Source: JADGGM01 sp025449955 (GTDB taxonomy: Bacteria; Gemmatimonadota; Gemmatimonadetes; Gemmatimonadales; Gemmatimonadaceae). From it: a stretch of DNA of 64,000 nucleotides. Numbering within the stretch: position 1 is the first letter of the stretch; every line of letters starts with the position of its first letter. Under the pieces are notes generated by a model. It was not told the DNA's origin. It made no database searches and saw nothing but the letters and a program-made list of their open reading frames with translations. Of the stretch, positions 1 to 8,883 are shown piece after piece. The translations under genes were made by a program, and so were the position numbers. The stretch spans positions 149,940 to 213,939 of the forward strand of contig DATBNO010000059.1 in assembly GCA_036554285.1 (NCBI GenBank), in the 5' to 3' direction.

Positions 1-2
1 CG

Positions 3-1565
3 TATCGGTCGACGATGGAGACCCACCTCAATTGGGGCTCGTCGTATCTGATCATCGATTTCTACCAGCGGTTCATCGCGGCGGGGAAGAGCGAGCGCCA
101 CTACTTGTGGGCGTCGCGGTTGCTCACGGCCATCCTCATGATCTGCGCCGGCGCGTTCACGCTGTTGCTGTCGACGGCGAGCGAGGCGTTCCAGTTGTTG
201 CTGTCGGTGGGGGCGGGCACGGGGCTCATCTATCTCCTGCGATGGTTCTGGTGGCGCATCAACGCGTGGAGCGAGATCTCGGCGATGCTGTCGTCGTTCG
301 CCGTGTCGATCGGGTTTTTCGCGGCCCACAAGTTAGGCGCGGCGATCCCCGACCCGATTCCCTTGCTCGTGACCGTGGGCGTGACGACCGTCGTGTGGGT
401 GTCGGTCACGCTGCTCACGCCGCCGGCCGATCACGCGACCTTGGTGCGGTTCTACGAGCTCACGCGGCCGTCCGGTCCGGGTTGGGCCAGGATCCGCGCG
501 GCATCCAAGGTCGCCGCCTCGCCCGACAGCCTGCCGCAGATGCTGCTCGGCTGGACGGCCGGGGTGTTGTTCGTATACGCCGGGCTGTTCGGCACCGGCG
601 CGGTGATCTATGGCCGCCTAACGCAAGCCATCGTGTGGCTGGTGGCGTTCGTGGTGAGCGGCGTGGTGCTGTGGGGTGTGGTGCGGCGCGTCTGGTCGGC
701 GGGCAGCGCGGCCGATGCCGGGAGTGAAACGTCGGCGCTGGCGGCGACGCGGCCGTGTACCAAGGCGGTGGTGCTCGCCCGTGGGTTAGGCACGCGCATG
801 CGCGAGGCCGACGGGACCGTGGCGCTCGAAACGGAGCAGTCGGCGGCGGCGGACGCGGGCGCCAAGGCGATGATCCCGACCGGCCGGCCGTTTCTCGACT
901 ATGTATTGAGTGCGCTCGCCGACGCCGGCTTCACCGACGTGTGCCTCGTGGTCGCGCCCGATCACGCCGCGATGCGCGACCACTACACGCGCACCGCGAT
1001 TCCCAAGCGAGTGCGCGTGGCGTTCGCCGTGCAGACCGAGCCGATCGGAACCGCTGACGCCGTGCTCGCGGCGCAGGAGTTCACGCAGGGCGAGCCGTTC
1101 GTGGTGCTCAACGCCGACAACTATTACCCCGCCGAGGCACTCGCTCGACTGCGTGTGACTAACGGAGCAGCGGCGATCGGCTTTTCACGCGCGGGGCTCG
1201 TCCGCGGCGGCAATATTCCGGCCGAGCGAATTGCGGCCTATGCGGTACTGGATGTTGGGACGAACGGTGTACTGCGCCGCGTCGTAGAAAAGCCGGACGC
1301 CGCGGCGTTCGCGGCGCTCGACACCGGCCTGCCGGTGAGCATGAACGTGTGGCGCCTCACATCCGAATGCTTTCGCGCGTGCCGGGACGTGCAGCCGTCG
1401 CCGCGCGGGGAGCTCGAGCTTCCCTTGGCGCTACAGTATGCCATCGAGGTGTTGGGGGTGCGCCTAACGGTTATCAATGCCGACGCACCCGTGCTCGACC
1501 TGTCGCGGCGGTCGGACATTCCACGCGTCGCGGCGTTGTTGGCGGGGGTCGAGGTGCGGTTGTGA
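3..1565 (+). CDS. Sodium:solute symporter C-terminus fused to sugar nucleotidyltransferase (5' partial)
   Basis: The frame is open from the window edge, so the true start lies upstream; residues are counted from the Met at base 15. Residues 1 to about 240 are the end of an SSS-family Na+:solute symporter, with about five hydrophobic helices and the family motifs HLNWGSSYL, WRINAWSEISAM and TPP..H..LVRFYELTRP. After a short Ala/Ser-rich linker the same frame continues into a nucleotidyltransferase fold at about residue 252: VVLARGLGTRMRE is the NTP-binding loop, NADNYYP carries the metal-binding Asp, and VEKPD follows. Such enzymes activate a sugar 1-phosphate with an NTP. No stop codon or internal ribosome-binding site separates the halves, so this reads as a transporter-enzyme fusion; a missed frameshift or a lost stop codon is the alternative. 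Substrate unknown. Confidence 0.8.
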   Translation, partial: YRSTMETHLNWGSSYLIIDFYQRFIAAGKSERHYLWASRLLTAILMICAGAFTLLLSTASEAFQLLLSVGAGTGLIYLLRWFWWRINAWSEISAMLSSFAVSIGFFAAHKLGAAIPDPIPLLVTVGVTTVVWVSVTLLTPPADHATLVRFYELTRPSGPGWARIRAASKVAASPDSLPQMLLGWTAGVLFVYAGLFGTGAVIYGRLTQAIVWLVAFVVSGVVLWGVVRRVWSAGSAADAGSETSALAATRPCTKAVVLARGLGTRMREADGTVALETEQSAAADAGAKAMIPTGRPFLDYVLSALADAGFTDVCLVVAPDHAAMRDHYTRTAIPKRVRVAFAVQTEPIGTADAVLAAQEFTQGEPFVVLNADNYYPAEALARLRVTNGAAAIGFSRAGLVRGGNIPAERIAAYAVLDVGTNGVLRRVVEKPDAAAFAALDTGLPVSMNVWRLTSECFRACRDVQPSPRGELELPLALQYAIEVLGVRLTVINADAPVLDLSRRSDIPRVAALLAGVEVRL

Positions 1566-1619
1566 GCTGAACCGCGCGCGGCCATGGCTGCGCAGCAATC
1601 GTGGCTACAGCTGAAAGGC

Positions 1620-1792
1620 ATGGCATGGCACACAACGCAATCCACGGTTGGTGGGGGCCGGTCACGGTGATCAATACGCGCCCGGACATTGAGACGGCAG
1701 ATGTGCTTGCCCGGCTCGACCTTCGAGGCATAGAACGCCGCCGCTTCGTCGGCGTTGTCGGTGTCCCTGACGCGGGGAGAAATCGTGGTCAT
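1620..1792 (-). pseudogene. Decayed PhnB/VOC-type protein remnant
   Basis: Twelve bases after the SRPBCC gene on the same strand, a good Shine-Dalgarno (AAGGAGGAGACG) leads into an ATG and a peptide starting MTTISPRV with DEAAAFYAS. That is the beginning of PhnB-like proteins (compare the intact one at 9924-10409). The frame then loses similarity. In a neighbouring frame SGRVLITVTG followed by PWIALCAM resembles the next conserved strand pair (VLTVEFTV...PFIGLNGG). The gene has therefore been deleted and frameshifted. The ArsR-SRPBCC-PhnB order is a common arrangement, which supports a former third operon member. The 3' limit is approximate. Confidence 0.45.
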
Positions 1793-1803
1793 CGTCTCCT
1801 CCT

Positions 1804-2301
1804 TCACGCTGCAGCTTTGAACATGTCGTCGAGTCGGCCGTAGCTATGCTCCATGCCGTCGGTCATGCCCGTGGAGACGGCGCCATCACGCGCTTCCTTC
1901 GACGCGAACGTCAAATTGCAGACGAGCGTCGTGACGCCGCTCTGCTCGCTGAGTTCAACTGACACGATGCAGGGATCGCCAGCTGGCATGGCGAAGTCCA
2001 TGTCGCCCGGGTCGAAGCATTGTTCGTGGACAATCTTCGACGGGCCGTTGACTTCGGTGAACGTGCCGAAGAAGCCGAACCGCTTGCCGTCGTCGCGACT
2101 CCTCCACTGCCACTTGTATTTGCCGCCGACGCGGACATCCATGTCGCACACCGGCATGTCCCAGCCGTCATAGCCCTGCCATTTCTGCACGAGCTCGGGC
2201 TTGGTATGCGCATCCCACACCAATTGGCGGGGCGCGTTGAACGTACGTGTGACGCGAACGTCGCGATCACTCGGCAATGCAACTTCTGCAGGTTTAGGCA
2301 T
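1804..2301 (-). CDS. SRPBCC / AHSA1-like domain protein
   Basis: A 165-aa protein of the START/Bet v1-like superfamily in its AHSA1 branch. It opens with VTRTFNAPRQLVWDA, then LVQKW and a glycine-containing strand (VGGKYKWQWR), and ends with a helix (MTDGMEHSYGRLDDMF), the usual order for the family. The length is normal. The start is preceded by AAGGAG. It follows an ArsR regulator by about 80 bases on the same strand, a widespread pairing in which the regulator controls the ligand-binding protein. These proteins bind small hydrophobic ligands; the ligand here cannot be deduced. Confidence 0.85.
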   Translation of the reverse strand: MPKPAEVALPSDRDVRVTRTFNAPRQLVWDAHTKPELVQKWQGYDGWDMPVCDMDVRVGGKYKWQWRSRDDGKRFGFFGTFTEVNGPSKIVHEQCFDPGDMDFAMPAGDPCIVSVELSEQSGVTTLVCNLTFASKEARDGAVSTGMTDGMEHSYGRLDDMFKAAA

Positions 2302-2379
2302 TGTCTTCTCCTTGGTGCTTCATCGTGATTGCGCGCCGCCCTGAGGTCGAACGAGCGCACAGCGCGCGGCATGTCCGCG

Positions 2380-2736
2380 CTATTTTTTTGTTCGCTTGCG
2401 CTTGGACGGTTTGGCTTGGAGTTCTTCGAGCAGCGCATCGAGGCGCTGGTAGTTCTGTTCGAAGATCTCGCGGTAACGTTCGATCCAATCCACGGCCTCT
2501 TCCAATCGTTTCGGTTCCAGTTTGCGTGGACGCCGTTGCGCATCGACGTCCATCGAGATGAGGCCGGCGCGCTCGAGCACTTTCAGATGCCTGGAAATGG
2601 CTGGCTGGCTCATCTCGAACGGCTCGGCGAGTTCCGTCACTGTGGCGTCCCCCGTCGCCAGCCGAGCCAGGATGGCGCGGCGGGTGGGGTCGGCCAGAGC
2701 GGCGAAGGTCAGGTCGAGGCGTTCCGAGGCTTGCAT
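2380..2736 (-). CDS. ArsR-family winged-helix transcriptional regulator
   Basis: A 118-aa protein with the ArsR/SmtB helix-turn-helix: ALADPTRRAILARLATGDATV, then LAEPFEMSQPAISRHLKVLE (recognition helix) and a wing at SMDVDAQRRPRKLEP. No metal-binding Cys pair is present in helix 3, so it is probably not a metal sensor but the type that partners AHSA1 proteins. I chose the ATG at 2736 because similarity starts there and the sequence just upstream is AT-rich and promoter-like; a start 25 codons further upstream is open. A highly basic C-terminal tail (KPSKRKRTKK) is unusual. It probably represses its own operon with the SRPBCC gene. Confidence 0.85.
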   Translation of the reverse strand: MQASERLDLTFAALADPTRRAILARLATGDATVTELAEPFEMSQPAISRHLKVLERAGLISMDVDAQRRPRKLEPKRLEEAVDWIERYREIFEQNYQRLDALLEELQAKPSKRKRTKK

Positions 2737-2747
2737 AATCGTATATT

Positions 2748-2769
2748 TATATAATGTGTTGGTTATATA
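2748..2769. promoter_or_regulatory. AT-rich dyad, likely ArsR operator/promoter
   Basis: A 7-bp perfect inverted repeat, TATATAA - 8 nt - TTATATA, lies 12 bases upstream of the regulator's start in the most AT-rich stretch of the neighbourhood. On the minus strand TTGTAT and a TAAATA-like box are about 17 bases apart. Size and location suit an autoregulatory ArsR operator overlapping the promoter; the binding itself is inferred. Confidence 0.5.
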
Positions 2770-3259
2770 CAAGGGCAAGACCGGCCAGTCAAGGCTTTGG
2801 GTCATCGTCACCGCAAAATGAATGATGCGCTGCAGATGTGCGTCGACGTGGCCGGTGTTCGCTACCCAACTGCTGCCGTGCTGTCAATCCAGCTTGATAA
2901 TCGTCGGCCGGTGAAAAAGGCTGCCCTCATCTCCAATGATGCAGCAGCCTGGAAAGCGTCCGCCACTCGCTGGTTGTCAATGGTGGCTGGCTGGCCTCTC
3001 GCCAGCAGCCTAACGTGCGCTGCACCTGACGGAGGCGAGGGCGCATCAGCTTGTGCACCTGTCGGTCGGATACCATGTTCAGCGCGAGGCTCGACTCGTC
3101 CCGCCGCTGACGCCTAACGAATGCTGGGCCCGGCATGCCAGCGATGCTTGCATGGGGCTCCGGTCGCACGTCTATTGATTCGCTTGCACTCGCGTCAGGT
3201 AACGGCGCGCAATTCGGCAATCGAGAACGTAGCGCTGCTTTCACGCATCGGAGTCGTCA
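2770..3259. other. Intergenic gap with no convincing gene
   Basis: About 490 bases without a believable coding sequence: the open frames have low-complexity or antisense-type translations, and none has a good ribosome-binding site. The gap contains two copies of the GCCTAAC heptamer, near 3003 and 3112. It must hold the promoter of the VOC gene at 3260. Confidence 0.5.
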
Positions 3260-3706
3260 ATGAGCCACGTACAACTCGGGGCGACGAGCTACGAGATGCC
3301 CCCGCGAGAGGGCGTCAGCATCGCCCATTTCCTCACCGTGAAGGACATCGAGCGATCAGCTCGCTACTACGAGAGAGTCTTCGGCGCTCGGATTCTGAGC
3401 ATGGGCGATGGTAACGCACCCGCGTACCTTCAGCTCGCCAACATCTGGATGATTCTGAACGTCGGCGGCGGCCCGACCCCCGATAAGCCGACGGTGACGC
3501 TGAGCGTCCCTGACCCAAATCACATCAGCAGCTTCATGAATTTTCGCGTTGCGGATATTCACGCGTGCTATGCGCTGTGGAAGAGCCGGGGCGCCGAGTT
3601 CATCACGGAACCCATCCCGAAGTACGGCGAGACGCGCTGCTACATCCGCGATCCTGACGGCTACCTGATCGAAGTCGGACAGAGCACCGACGTCACCTAC
3701 GGCTAA
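3260..3706 (+). CDS. VOC superfamily (glyoxalase/bleomycin-resistance-like) protein
   Basis: 148 aa. After a short leader it shows the paired beta-alpha-beta modules of the vicinal oxygen chelate fold: VSIAHFLTVKDIERSARYYE (first module) and DIHACYALWKSRGAEF followed by CYIRDPDGYLIEVGQ (second module, with the Asp-Pro-Asp-Gly turn and the metal-site Glu). VOC proteins range from glyoxalases and dioxygenases to drug-binding proteins, so the substrate is not predictable. The stop TAA lies in GGCTAACG, a one-base variant of the window's repeated heptamer. Confidence 0.85.
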   Translation: MSHVQLGATSYEMPPREGVSIAHFLTVKDIERSARYYERVFGARILSMGDGNAPAYLQLANIWMILNVGGGPTPDKPTVTLSVPDPNHISSFMNFRVADIHACYALWKSRGAEFITEPIPKYGETRCYIRDPDGYLIEVGQSTDVTYG

Positions 3707-3727
3707 CGTTACGAGCGGGAGGGAGCT

Positions 3728-4141
3728 ATGCGATCGAAGATTGGTCTTCTCGTGTGCGTGAGTGTGGCGAGTCTTGCTGCGTGCAGTAGCCCGCTTGGGC
3801 CGCCGGCCACGTTGGTGTTGTCGACGTCTCCTGATCTTACGGCAACGGTCGCACGCATCAGCGTAGAACGCGGCATCTCACCTGAAGGGGCGTATTCACA
3901 GATCGATGCTTGGCTCGTCATTCCGCCGAGCAGGGCGGCGAATGCCGGCCTTGTGTTCGCAAAGACAACGCCCGTATTCGTTAGGACACGCGGTGCGGTT
4001 TTCTCGACCAACGCGGGCGATATCAAAGCCGGCGATCGAGTCGAAGTGTGGCATGACTTTCGAGTAGCCTTTGGCGCCGCAGAAGGGCCGCCCGGAGCGC
4101 CAACGTACGTCAACATCCTGCAAGTCGTGATCGATCGCTGA
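3728..4141 (+). CDS. Small putative lipoprotein
   Basis: 137 aa. The N-terminus has a basic start, a hydrophobic core (IGLLVCVSVASLAAC) and the lipobox LAAC, so it should be lipidated and membrane-anchored. The mature part is mostly beta, ending VFSTNAGDIKAGDRVEVWHDF and PPGAPTYVNILQVVI, which looks like a small OB-type barrel. I recognise no named family with certainty. It starts 22 bases after the VOC gene, preceded by GGGAGGGAG, so the two may share a transcript. It converges with the GH2 gene. Confidence 0.7.
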   Translation: MRSKIGLLVCVSVASLAACSSPLGPPATLVLSTSPDLTATVARISVERGISPEGAYSQIDAWLVIPPSRAANAGLVFAKTTPVFVRTRGAVFSTNAGDIKAGDRVEVWHDFRVAFGAAEGPPGAPTYVNILQVVIDR

Positions 4142-4210
4142 TGGCTCCACGGAAACTCACCTTGGACCGTCCAATCCGCGACCGCTCGCCGACGACGTTG
4201 GCATCGTGTT

Positions 4211-6742
4211 CTAACCGAGCACGACGTCGACCGCGCCGGCCGAGAGTCCCGCCGCCGCCGCCGTCACCCGCGCGGTGCTTTTCTCCGTCCCCGCCTGTAC
4301 GATGGCGCAACACAGTCCGTTGAACGCGCTCCGCGCGCTGGCCTTGTCGCTCTCGTGCGAGCTGGGATCGCCGTTGCCCACCCCGATCACCGCCGCCGGT
4401 CCCTCTACCGCGAACGTCACGTGATGTTCGGCCGTCGGCACTGTCCGCCCCTTGGCGTCCACGATCCGCGCCGCGACCACCGCCACGTCCCTTCCATCTG
4501 CCGTTAGGCGGGTACGATCGGCCTCGAGCGACACCGCGGCAGGGGCGCCGGTCGTCTCCTGCCGCGCCGTGAGCGCCACCCGGCTCCCGCGGTAGCCGCG
4601 CGCCTCGAGCACCCCGGGAGCGTAGGGTACCTGCCAGGCGACGTGTCCGTTAGGCGGCACGGACTGCGGGCCTGCACCCACCGGCGCGCCGTTCAGGAAC
4701 AGCTCGACGCGCTCGAGATTCGTGTGGCACCAGACCTCGATCGACTGCCCCTCCTGCCCGGCCCAATTCCAGTGCGGGAACACGTGCAGCACGGGCTCCG
4801 CGCCCCACTGCGCCTTATAGTAGTAGTAATTGTCCTTGGGGAAGCCGCAGGTATCCATGATGCCGAAGTGCGAGCTGACGCAGGGCCATGCATACGGCGT
4901 CGGCTCGCCTCGATAGTCGAATCCCGTCCACACGAATCCACCCGACGCCCACGGCCGCGCGACGTACGCGCTCCACCACGCTTGGGCGGTGGACGCCCAC
5001 GGGGGGAAGTTGCGGTCGTACGCCGACACGTAACCGCGCGCTTGATCGTTCGCATAGATGCCGCGCGTCGACACCGTGCTCGCCACTTCGGTGCCCATCG
5101 CGGGTTGCCGCGGAAAGCGCCGGCGAAACTCATCCATCGGGCTTCCGAGATGGTAGTTGAAGCCCTGCACGTCCAGCACGGCGGAGATGCCCGTGCCCCA
5201 ATCGGCGTTCATCGCCGCGGTCACGGCACGCGTCGGATCGAGTTGCCTAACGGTCCGCTTCATCGCCGCGGCCATGCGGGCCCCACGGTCCGAACCCTGC
5301 TCCATGAACTCCTCGTTGGCAATCGACCACGCGACCACGCACGGGTGGTTGCGGTCGCGCTCGACCATGCGGGTGAGCTGGCTCAGCGCCTCCGGGTCGG
5401 CGCCGAACATGCGCGTCTCGTCCAGCACGAGCATGCCGAGGCGGTCGCAGGCATCCAGGAGCTCGGGCGCGGGCGGATTGTGCGACGTGCGGTAGGCGTT
5501 GGCGCCCATCGCCTTGAGGCGCTCGATGCGGTACGCGTGTAAACGGTCGGGAAGCGCCGAGCCCACGCCGGCGTGGTCCTGATGGTTGCACGTGCCCCGA
5601 ATCTCGACGTGCTCGCCGTTGAGCAGCACGCCCCGGTCAGCGTCGAACCGCACGGTGCGAATGCCTAACGGCGTGTCCGTCCGGTCCGCCTCGCCGCCGG
5701 CGTCATGGACCACGCGCGTGACCAACGTGTAGAGGTGCGGCGCGTCGAGCGACCACAAGAGTGGCGAGTCGATCCGTATCTCCTGCTGGTCGTCCGCCGA
5801 ACCCCAGGCGGGAACGCCTAACGGCGCCGATTGCGCCGACCGAACCACACGTCCGCCTGCGTCGATCATCTCCAGCCGCACTCGGCACCTGGCGGGCGCG
5901 TCGGCCTCGTTGTCGAGCGTCGTCGTGACGCGCACCGCCGTGCGCTTGGCATCATCCACGGTGCAGTGCACGAACGTGCCCCAGCGCGCTACGTGCAGCC
6001 GCGCCGTCTTGACCAGCCAGACATGGCGATAGATGCCCGCACCCTCGTAGAACCAGCCCTCGTGCTCGGTCGCGTTCGCGCGCACCACGAGCACGTTGTC
6101 GCCGCCGTAGTTGAGTACCGGCGTGATGTCGGCGGCGAACGGCGCGTAGCCGCTCAGGTTGTGCGCCACGAGATGGCCGTTGAGCGCCACCAAGCAGTCG
6201 CGAAACACGCCGTCGAACTCGAGCGAGATGCGGCGGCCCAGGTCGCCGGCGGGCACGGTGAACGCCTTGCGATACCACCCGATGCTCGTGTCCGGGTGTG
6301 ATCGGCCCACGGGCTTGAATCCGTAGCTCGTTAGGCTTTTGTCGTCGACGAACGGGAGCTCGACGGCCCAGTCGTGCGGCAGGTTCAGGCGCCGCCATGC
6401 GGCGACGTCGAAGTCCGCGCGCGACACCGGCGCGAACAGCTCGCCGGATTTGGCGAACTCTTCGTCAGCGCCGTACCCGAAGTCGAGAGCGGGGTCGCTC
6501 GCGTGGCCCAGGTGAAAGCGCCAATCGCTGTCAAAGCGCTCGCGCTCCCGCGTTCCGGTGACGGGGCCCGGGTCGTCGGTGGCGGAATTTGCGGCGAGCG
6601 GATTCAGTGCGACGTCGGCGCTCGCGGCGCGATCGGCGACTGTGCGGAGCGTGTCGAGCGCGGCGGGCACGGCCGTGACGCCGAGAAGGGAGGCGGCACC
6701 GGTGAGCAAGGCGTCGCGGCGGGAGATTTTTGAGTCGGACAT
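4211..6742 (-). CDS. TAT-exported glycoside hydrolase family 2 (beta-galactosidase-like)
   Basis: 843 aa from the ATG at 6742, which starts a twin-arginine signal (SRRDALLTGAASLLG) and is preferable to longer in-frame extensions. The GH2 order follows: sugar-binding jelly roll (DWAVELPF, SIGWYRKAF, FRDCLVALNGHLV), immunoglobulin-like domain, then TIM barrel with RGTCNHQDHAG, RTSHNPPAPELLDACDRLGMLV, the acid/base Glu in WSIANEEFMEQ and the probable nucleophile Glu in GTEVAST. A DUF4982-type and a C-terminal Ig-like (Big) domain close it. It would hydrolyse beta-linked galactosides or related glycosides, folded before export. It is transcribed divergently from the esterase at 6870. Confidence 0.88.
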   Translation of the reverse strand: MSDSKISRRDALLTGAASLLGVTAVPAALDTLRTVADRAASADVALNPLAANSATDDPGPVTGTRERERFDSDWRFHLGHASDPALDFGYGADEEFAKSGELFAPVSRADFDVAAWRRLNLPHDWAVELPFVDDKSLTSYGFKPVGRSHPDTSIGWYRKAFTVPAGDLGRRISLEFDGVFRDCLVALNGHLVAHNLSGYAPFAADITPVLNYGGDNVLVVRANATEHEGWFYEGAGIYRHVWLVKTARLHVARWGTFVHCTVDDAKRTAVRVTTTLDNEADAPARCRVRLEMIDAGGRVVRSAQSAPLGVPAWGSADDQQEIRIDSPLLWSLDAPHLYTLVTRVVHDAGGEADRTDTPLGIRTVRFDADRGVLLNGEHVEIRGTCNHQDHAGVGSALPDRLHAYRIERLKAMGANAYRTSHNPPAPELLDACDRLGMLVLDETRMFGADPEALSQLTRMVERDRNHPCVVAWSIANEEFMEQGSDRGARMAAAMKRTVRQLDPTRAVTAAMNADWGTGISAVLDVQGFNYHLGSPMDEFRRRFPRQPAMGTEVASTVSTRGIYANDQARGYVSAYDRNFPPWASTAQAWWSAYVARPWASGGFVWTGFDYRGEPTPYAWPCVSSHFGIMDTCGFPKDNYYYYKAQWGAEPVLHVFPHWNWAGQEGQSIEVWCHTNLERVELFLNGAPVGAGPQSVPPNGHVAWQVPYAPGVLEARGYRGSRVALTARQETTGAPAAVSLEADRTRLTADGRDVAVVAARIVDAKGRTVPTAEHHVTFAVEGPAAVIGVGNGDPSSHESDKASARSAFNGLCCAIVQAGTEKSTARVTAAAAGLSAGAVDVVLG

Positions 6743-6869
6743 GGGCCTGAGTGTGTTGGGCGTGTCGCATAACCTCGAGCGGAGCGCTGCACCTGACAAG
6801 CGACTGCGTCGCGTACGTCCGCGCCAGGCGGTATGCTTCCGCCGTCCTTGATTCCGGGAGACGGACGTC

Positions 6870-8618
6870 ATGCGCATCCAAAGTCTTGCCCTCGCCCTCG
6901 TGGTCTTGGGTGTCGCACCGGGCACGTCCACCTCACCGACGCGTCGCGCGCGGATATCGGGCGGCGCGAGCGTCGCGGCGATGCGCTTCGAGATTTCGTT
7001 TCCGGCCTCCGCGCACGAGGGACCGATCACCGGTCGCGTCTTCCTCGCTTTGAGCCGCGATTCCGCGCCGCCGCCCATCGCGAACGCCGGCTCCTTTACG
7101 AACAGCACGCCGCTTTTCGGCCTCGACGTGAGCTCACTGTCGCCCGGCCAGGCCGCGCTGATCGATGCGTCGACGCCCGGATATCCCACCGTATCGCTCG
7201 CGGACATTCCCGCCGGCGACTACTGGGTGCAGGCGGTGATGAACGTCTATACCGAATTCCATCGCGCGGATGGACACACCATCTGGGCGCACATGGATCA
7301 GTGGGAGGGTCAGCAGTTCACGTCATCGCCGGGCAACATCATCAGCGACCCGCAGCGGGTGCACATCGATCCGGCCGCGGGTGGCACCGTGCAGATCTCG
7401 CTCACCCACGTCATCCCGCCCATCCAGATGCCGGCGGATACGAAATGGGTGAAGCACGTCAAAATTCAGAGTGCCATGCTCACGAAGTTCTGGGGGCATC
7501 CGTTCTATCTTGGCGCCACGGTGCTGCTCCCCGCGGGATACGAGACACACCCGAACGTGCACTATCCCGTCGTGTTCGAGCAGGGCCACTTCGGCCTCTA
7601 CGCGCCGTTCGGTTTCTATCCGGGCAGCGGGTCCCTGTCACCGAGGATGAAGGCACTCATGGCCTCCTACAACCGCGAGCCGAATTGGGTGTTCGCACGC
7701 GAGTGGATGGGACCACACATGCCGCGGATGATCGCGGTGACCTTTCAGCATCCGACACCCTACTTCGACGATTCGTACGCCGTCAACTCGGCGAACAACG
7801 GTCCGTACGGCGACGCCATCATGACCGAGCTGATTCCGTATCTCGAATCGCACTTCCGGATGATCGCAGCGCCGTATGCGCGTGTGCTAACCGGCGGCTC
7901 GACCGGCGGGTGGGAGTCGATCGCGCTACAGATCTATCACCCCAAGTTCTTCGGCGGGACCTGGACGCTCTATCCCGATCCCGTGGACTTTCATCACTAC
8001 GGGACCTTCGACGCATACGCCGACACGAACGCGTTTGTGGACGACGCGTCTGGAATCGCGCCGTTCAGTCCGATCAGTGCGTGGTACCATCCCGAGCGCA
8101 TGGTGATGCGCGACAACGACGGGCAGCCGTGGCTCAGCATCCGCGACATGAGTCGTTTGGAAGACGTGCTCGGCAGCCACGGGCGCTCGGGCGAGCAGTT
8201 CGAGGCGTGGGAATCCGTGTACGCTCCAGTGGGCGCCGATGGCTATCCCGAGCCGTTGTGGGACAAGAAAACCGGGCACATCGATCGCTCCGTGATCGAC
8301 TACATGCGCGACCACGGGTACGATCTCGAGGCGTACCTGGCGAAGAATTGGAATACCGTTGGGCCGGATCTCGTGGACAAAATTCACGTCGACGTCGGGG
8401 ACATGGACAACTTCTATCTGAACCTGGCGGTGATGGACTTACAGCAGTTCCTCGATTCGACCAAGTCGCCGCACGTGGCCGGCGTGTTCCGGTACGGCCG
8501 TCCGGAAAAGGGGCACGGATGGCAGCACGTGACTAACGCGGAGCTGGTCAAGGAAATGGCGGCGGCGATCACGAAGCATGCGCCGTCCGGCACGAACACG
8601 AGCGCCTGGAACTACTAG
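6870..8618 (+). CDS. Secreted esterase of the alpha/beta-hydrolase (esterase D / PF00756) type
   Basis: 582 aa with an N-terminal signal peptide (MRIQSLALALVVLG). An N-terminal beta domain (about 35-200) precedes an alpha/beta hydrolase core: ATVLLPAGYETH and YPVVFEQGHFG open it, and the nucleophile elbow is TGGSTGGWES. C-terminal DVGDMDNFYLN and GRPEKGHGWQH probably supply the acid and the catalytic His. The family includes feruloyl and acetyl-xylan esterases and enterobactin-type esterases. The adjacent, divergent GH2 suggests work on plant-type glycans outside the cell, but that is inference. Confidence 0.75.
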   Translation: MRIQSLALALVVLGVAPGTSTSPTRRARISGGASVAAMRFEISFPASAHEGPITGRVFLALSRDSAPPPIANAGSFTNSTPLFGLDVSSLSPGQAALIDASTPGYPTVSLADIPAGDYWVQAVMNVYTEFHRADGHTIWAHMDQWEGQQFTSSPGNIISDPQRVHIDPAAGGTVQISLTHVIPPIQMPADTKWVKHVKIQSAMLTKFWGHPFYLGATVLLPAGYETHPNVHYPVVFEQGHFGLYAPFGFYPGSGSLSPRMKALMASYNREPNWVFAREWMGPHMPRMIAVTFQHPTPYFDDSYAVNSANNGPYGDAIMTELIPYLESHFRMIAAPYARVLTGGSTGGWESIALQIYHPKFFGGTWTLYPDPVDFHHYGTFDAYADTNAFVDDASGIAPFSPISAWYHPERMVMRDNDGQPWLSIRDMSRLEDVLGSHGRSGEQFEAWESVYAPVGADGYPEPLWDKKTGHIDRSVIDYMRDHGYDLEAYLAKNWNTVGPDLVDKIHVDVGDMDNFYLNLAVMDLQQFLDSTKSPHVAGVFRYGRPEKGHGWQHVTNAELVKEMAAAITKHAPSGTNTSAWNY

Positions 8619-8677
8619 GCGGTCAGTGACTGCTGACGTGCAGAGCGTCGTCATCCGAAGCGCTCCGGTTATGTCCG

Positions 8678-8695
8678 GGTCCTCTACAGAGGACC
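8678..8695. terminator. Hairpin after the esterase gene
   Basis: GGTCCTCTACAGAGGACC is a perfect dyad of eight-base arms about 60 bases after the stop. There is no T-tract, so it could be an intrinsic-like, factor-assisted or purely structural element. Confidence 0.4.
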
Positions 8696-8883
8696 TTGAT
8701 CGGCCCGGGGATGGCCTTTAGCGACCGTGTGTACGTGCGTTAGACTCGGATCGCTCCACCAGTCGCGTCACCCGAAAGCACGATTTCCATTTCACACGTG
8801 CAAAATCATCCGAAAGGGTGACGACATCCGCGTTGCCACACGGCATCCTGACTCCAACTCACTCTCGCAGCCAGGAGCGTCAC

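Noticed and set aside
2797..3117. 106-codon + strand frame before the VOC gene
   Set aside because: No homologous-looking motif, no ribosome site, runs out of the ArsR promoter region; treated as non-coding.
4643..5542. 299-codon + strand frame within GH2
   Set aside because: Antisense of the catalytic domain of a well-supported enzyme.
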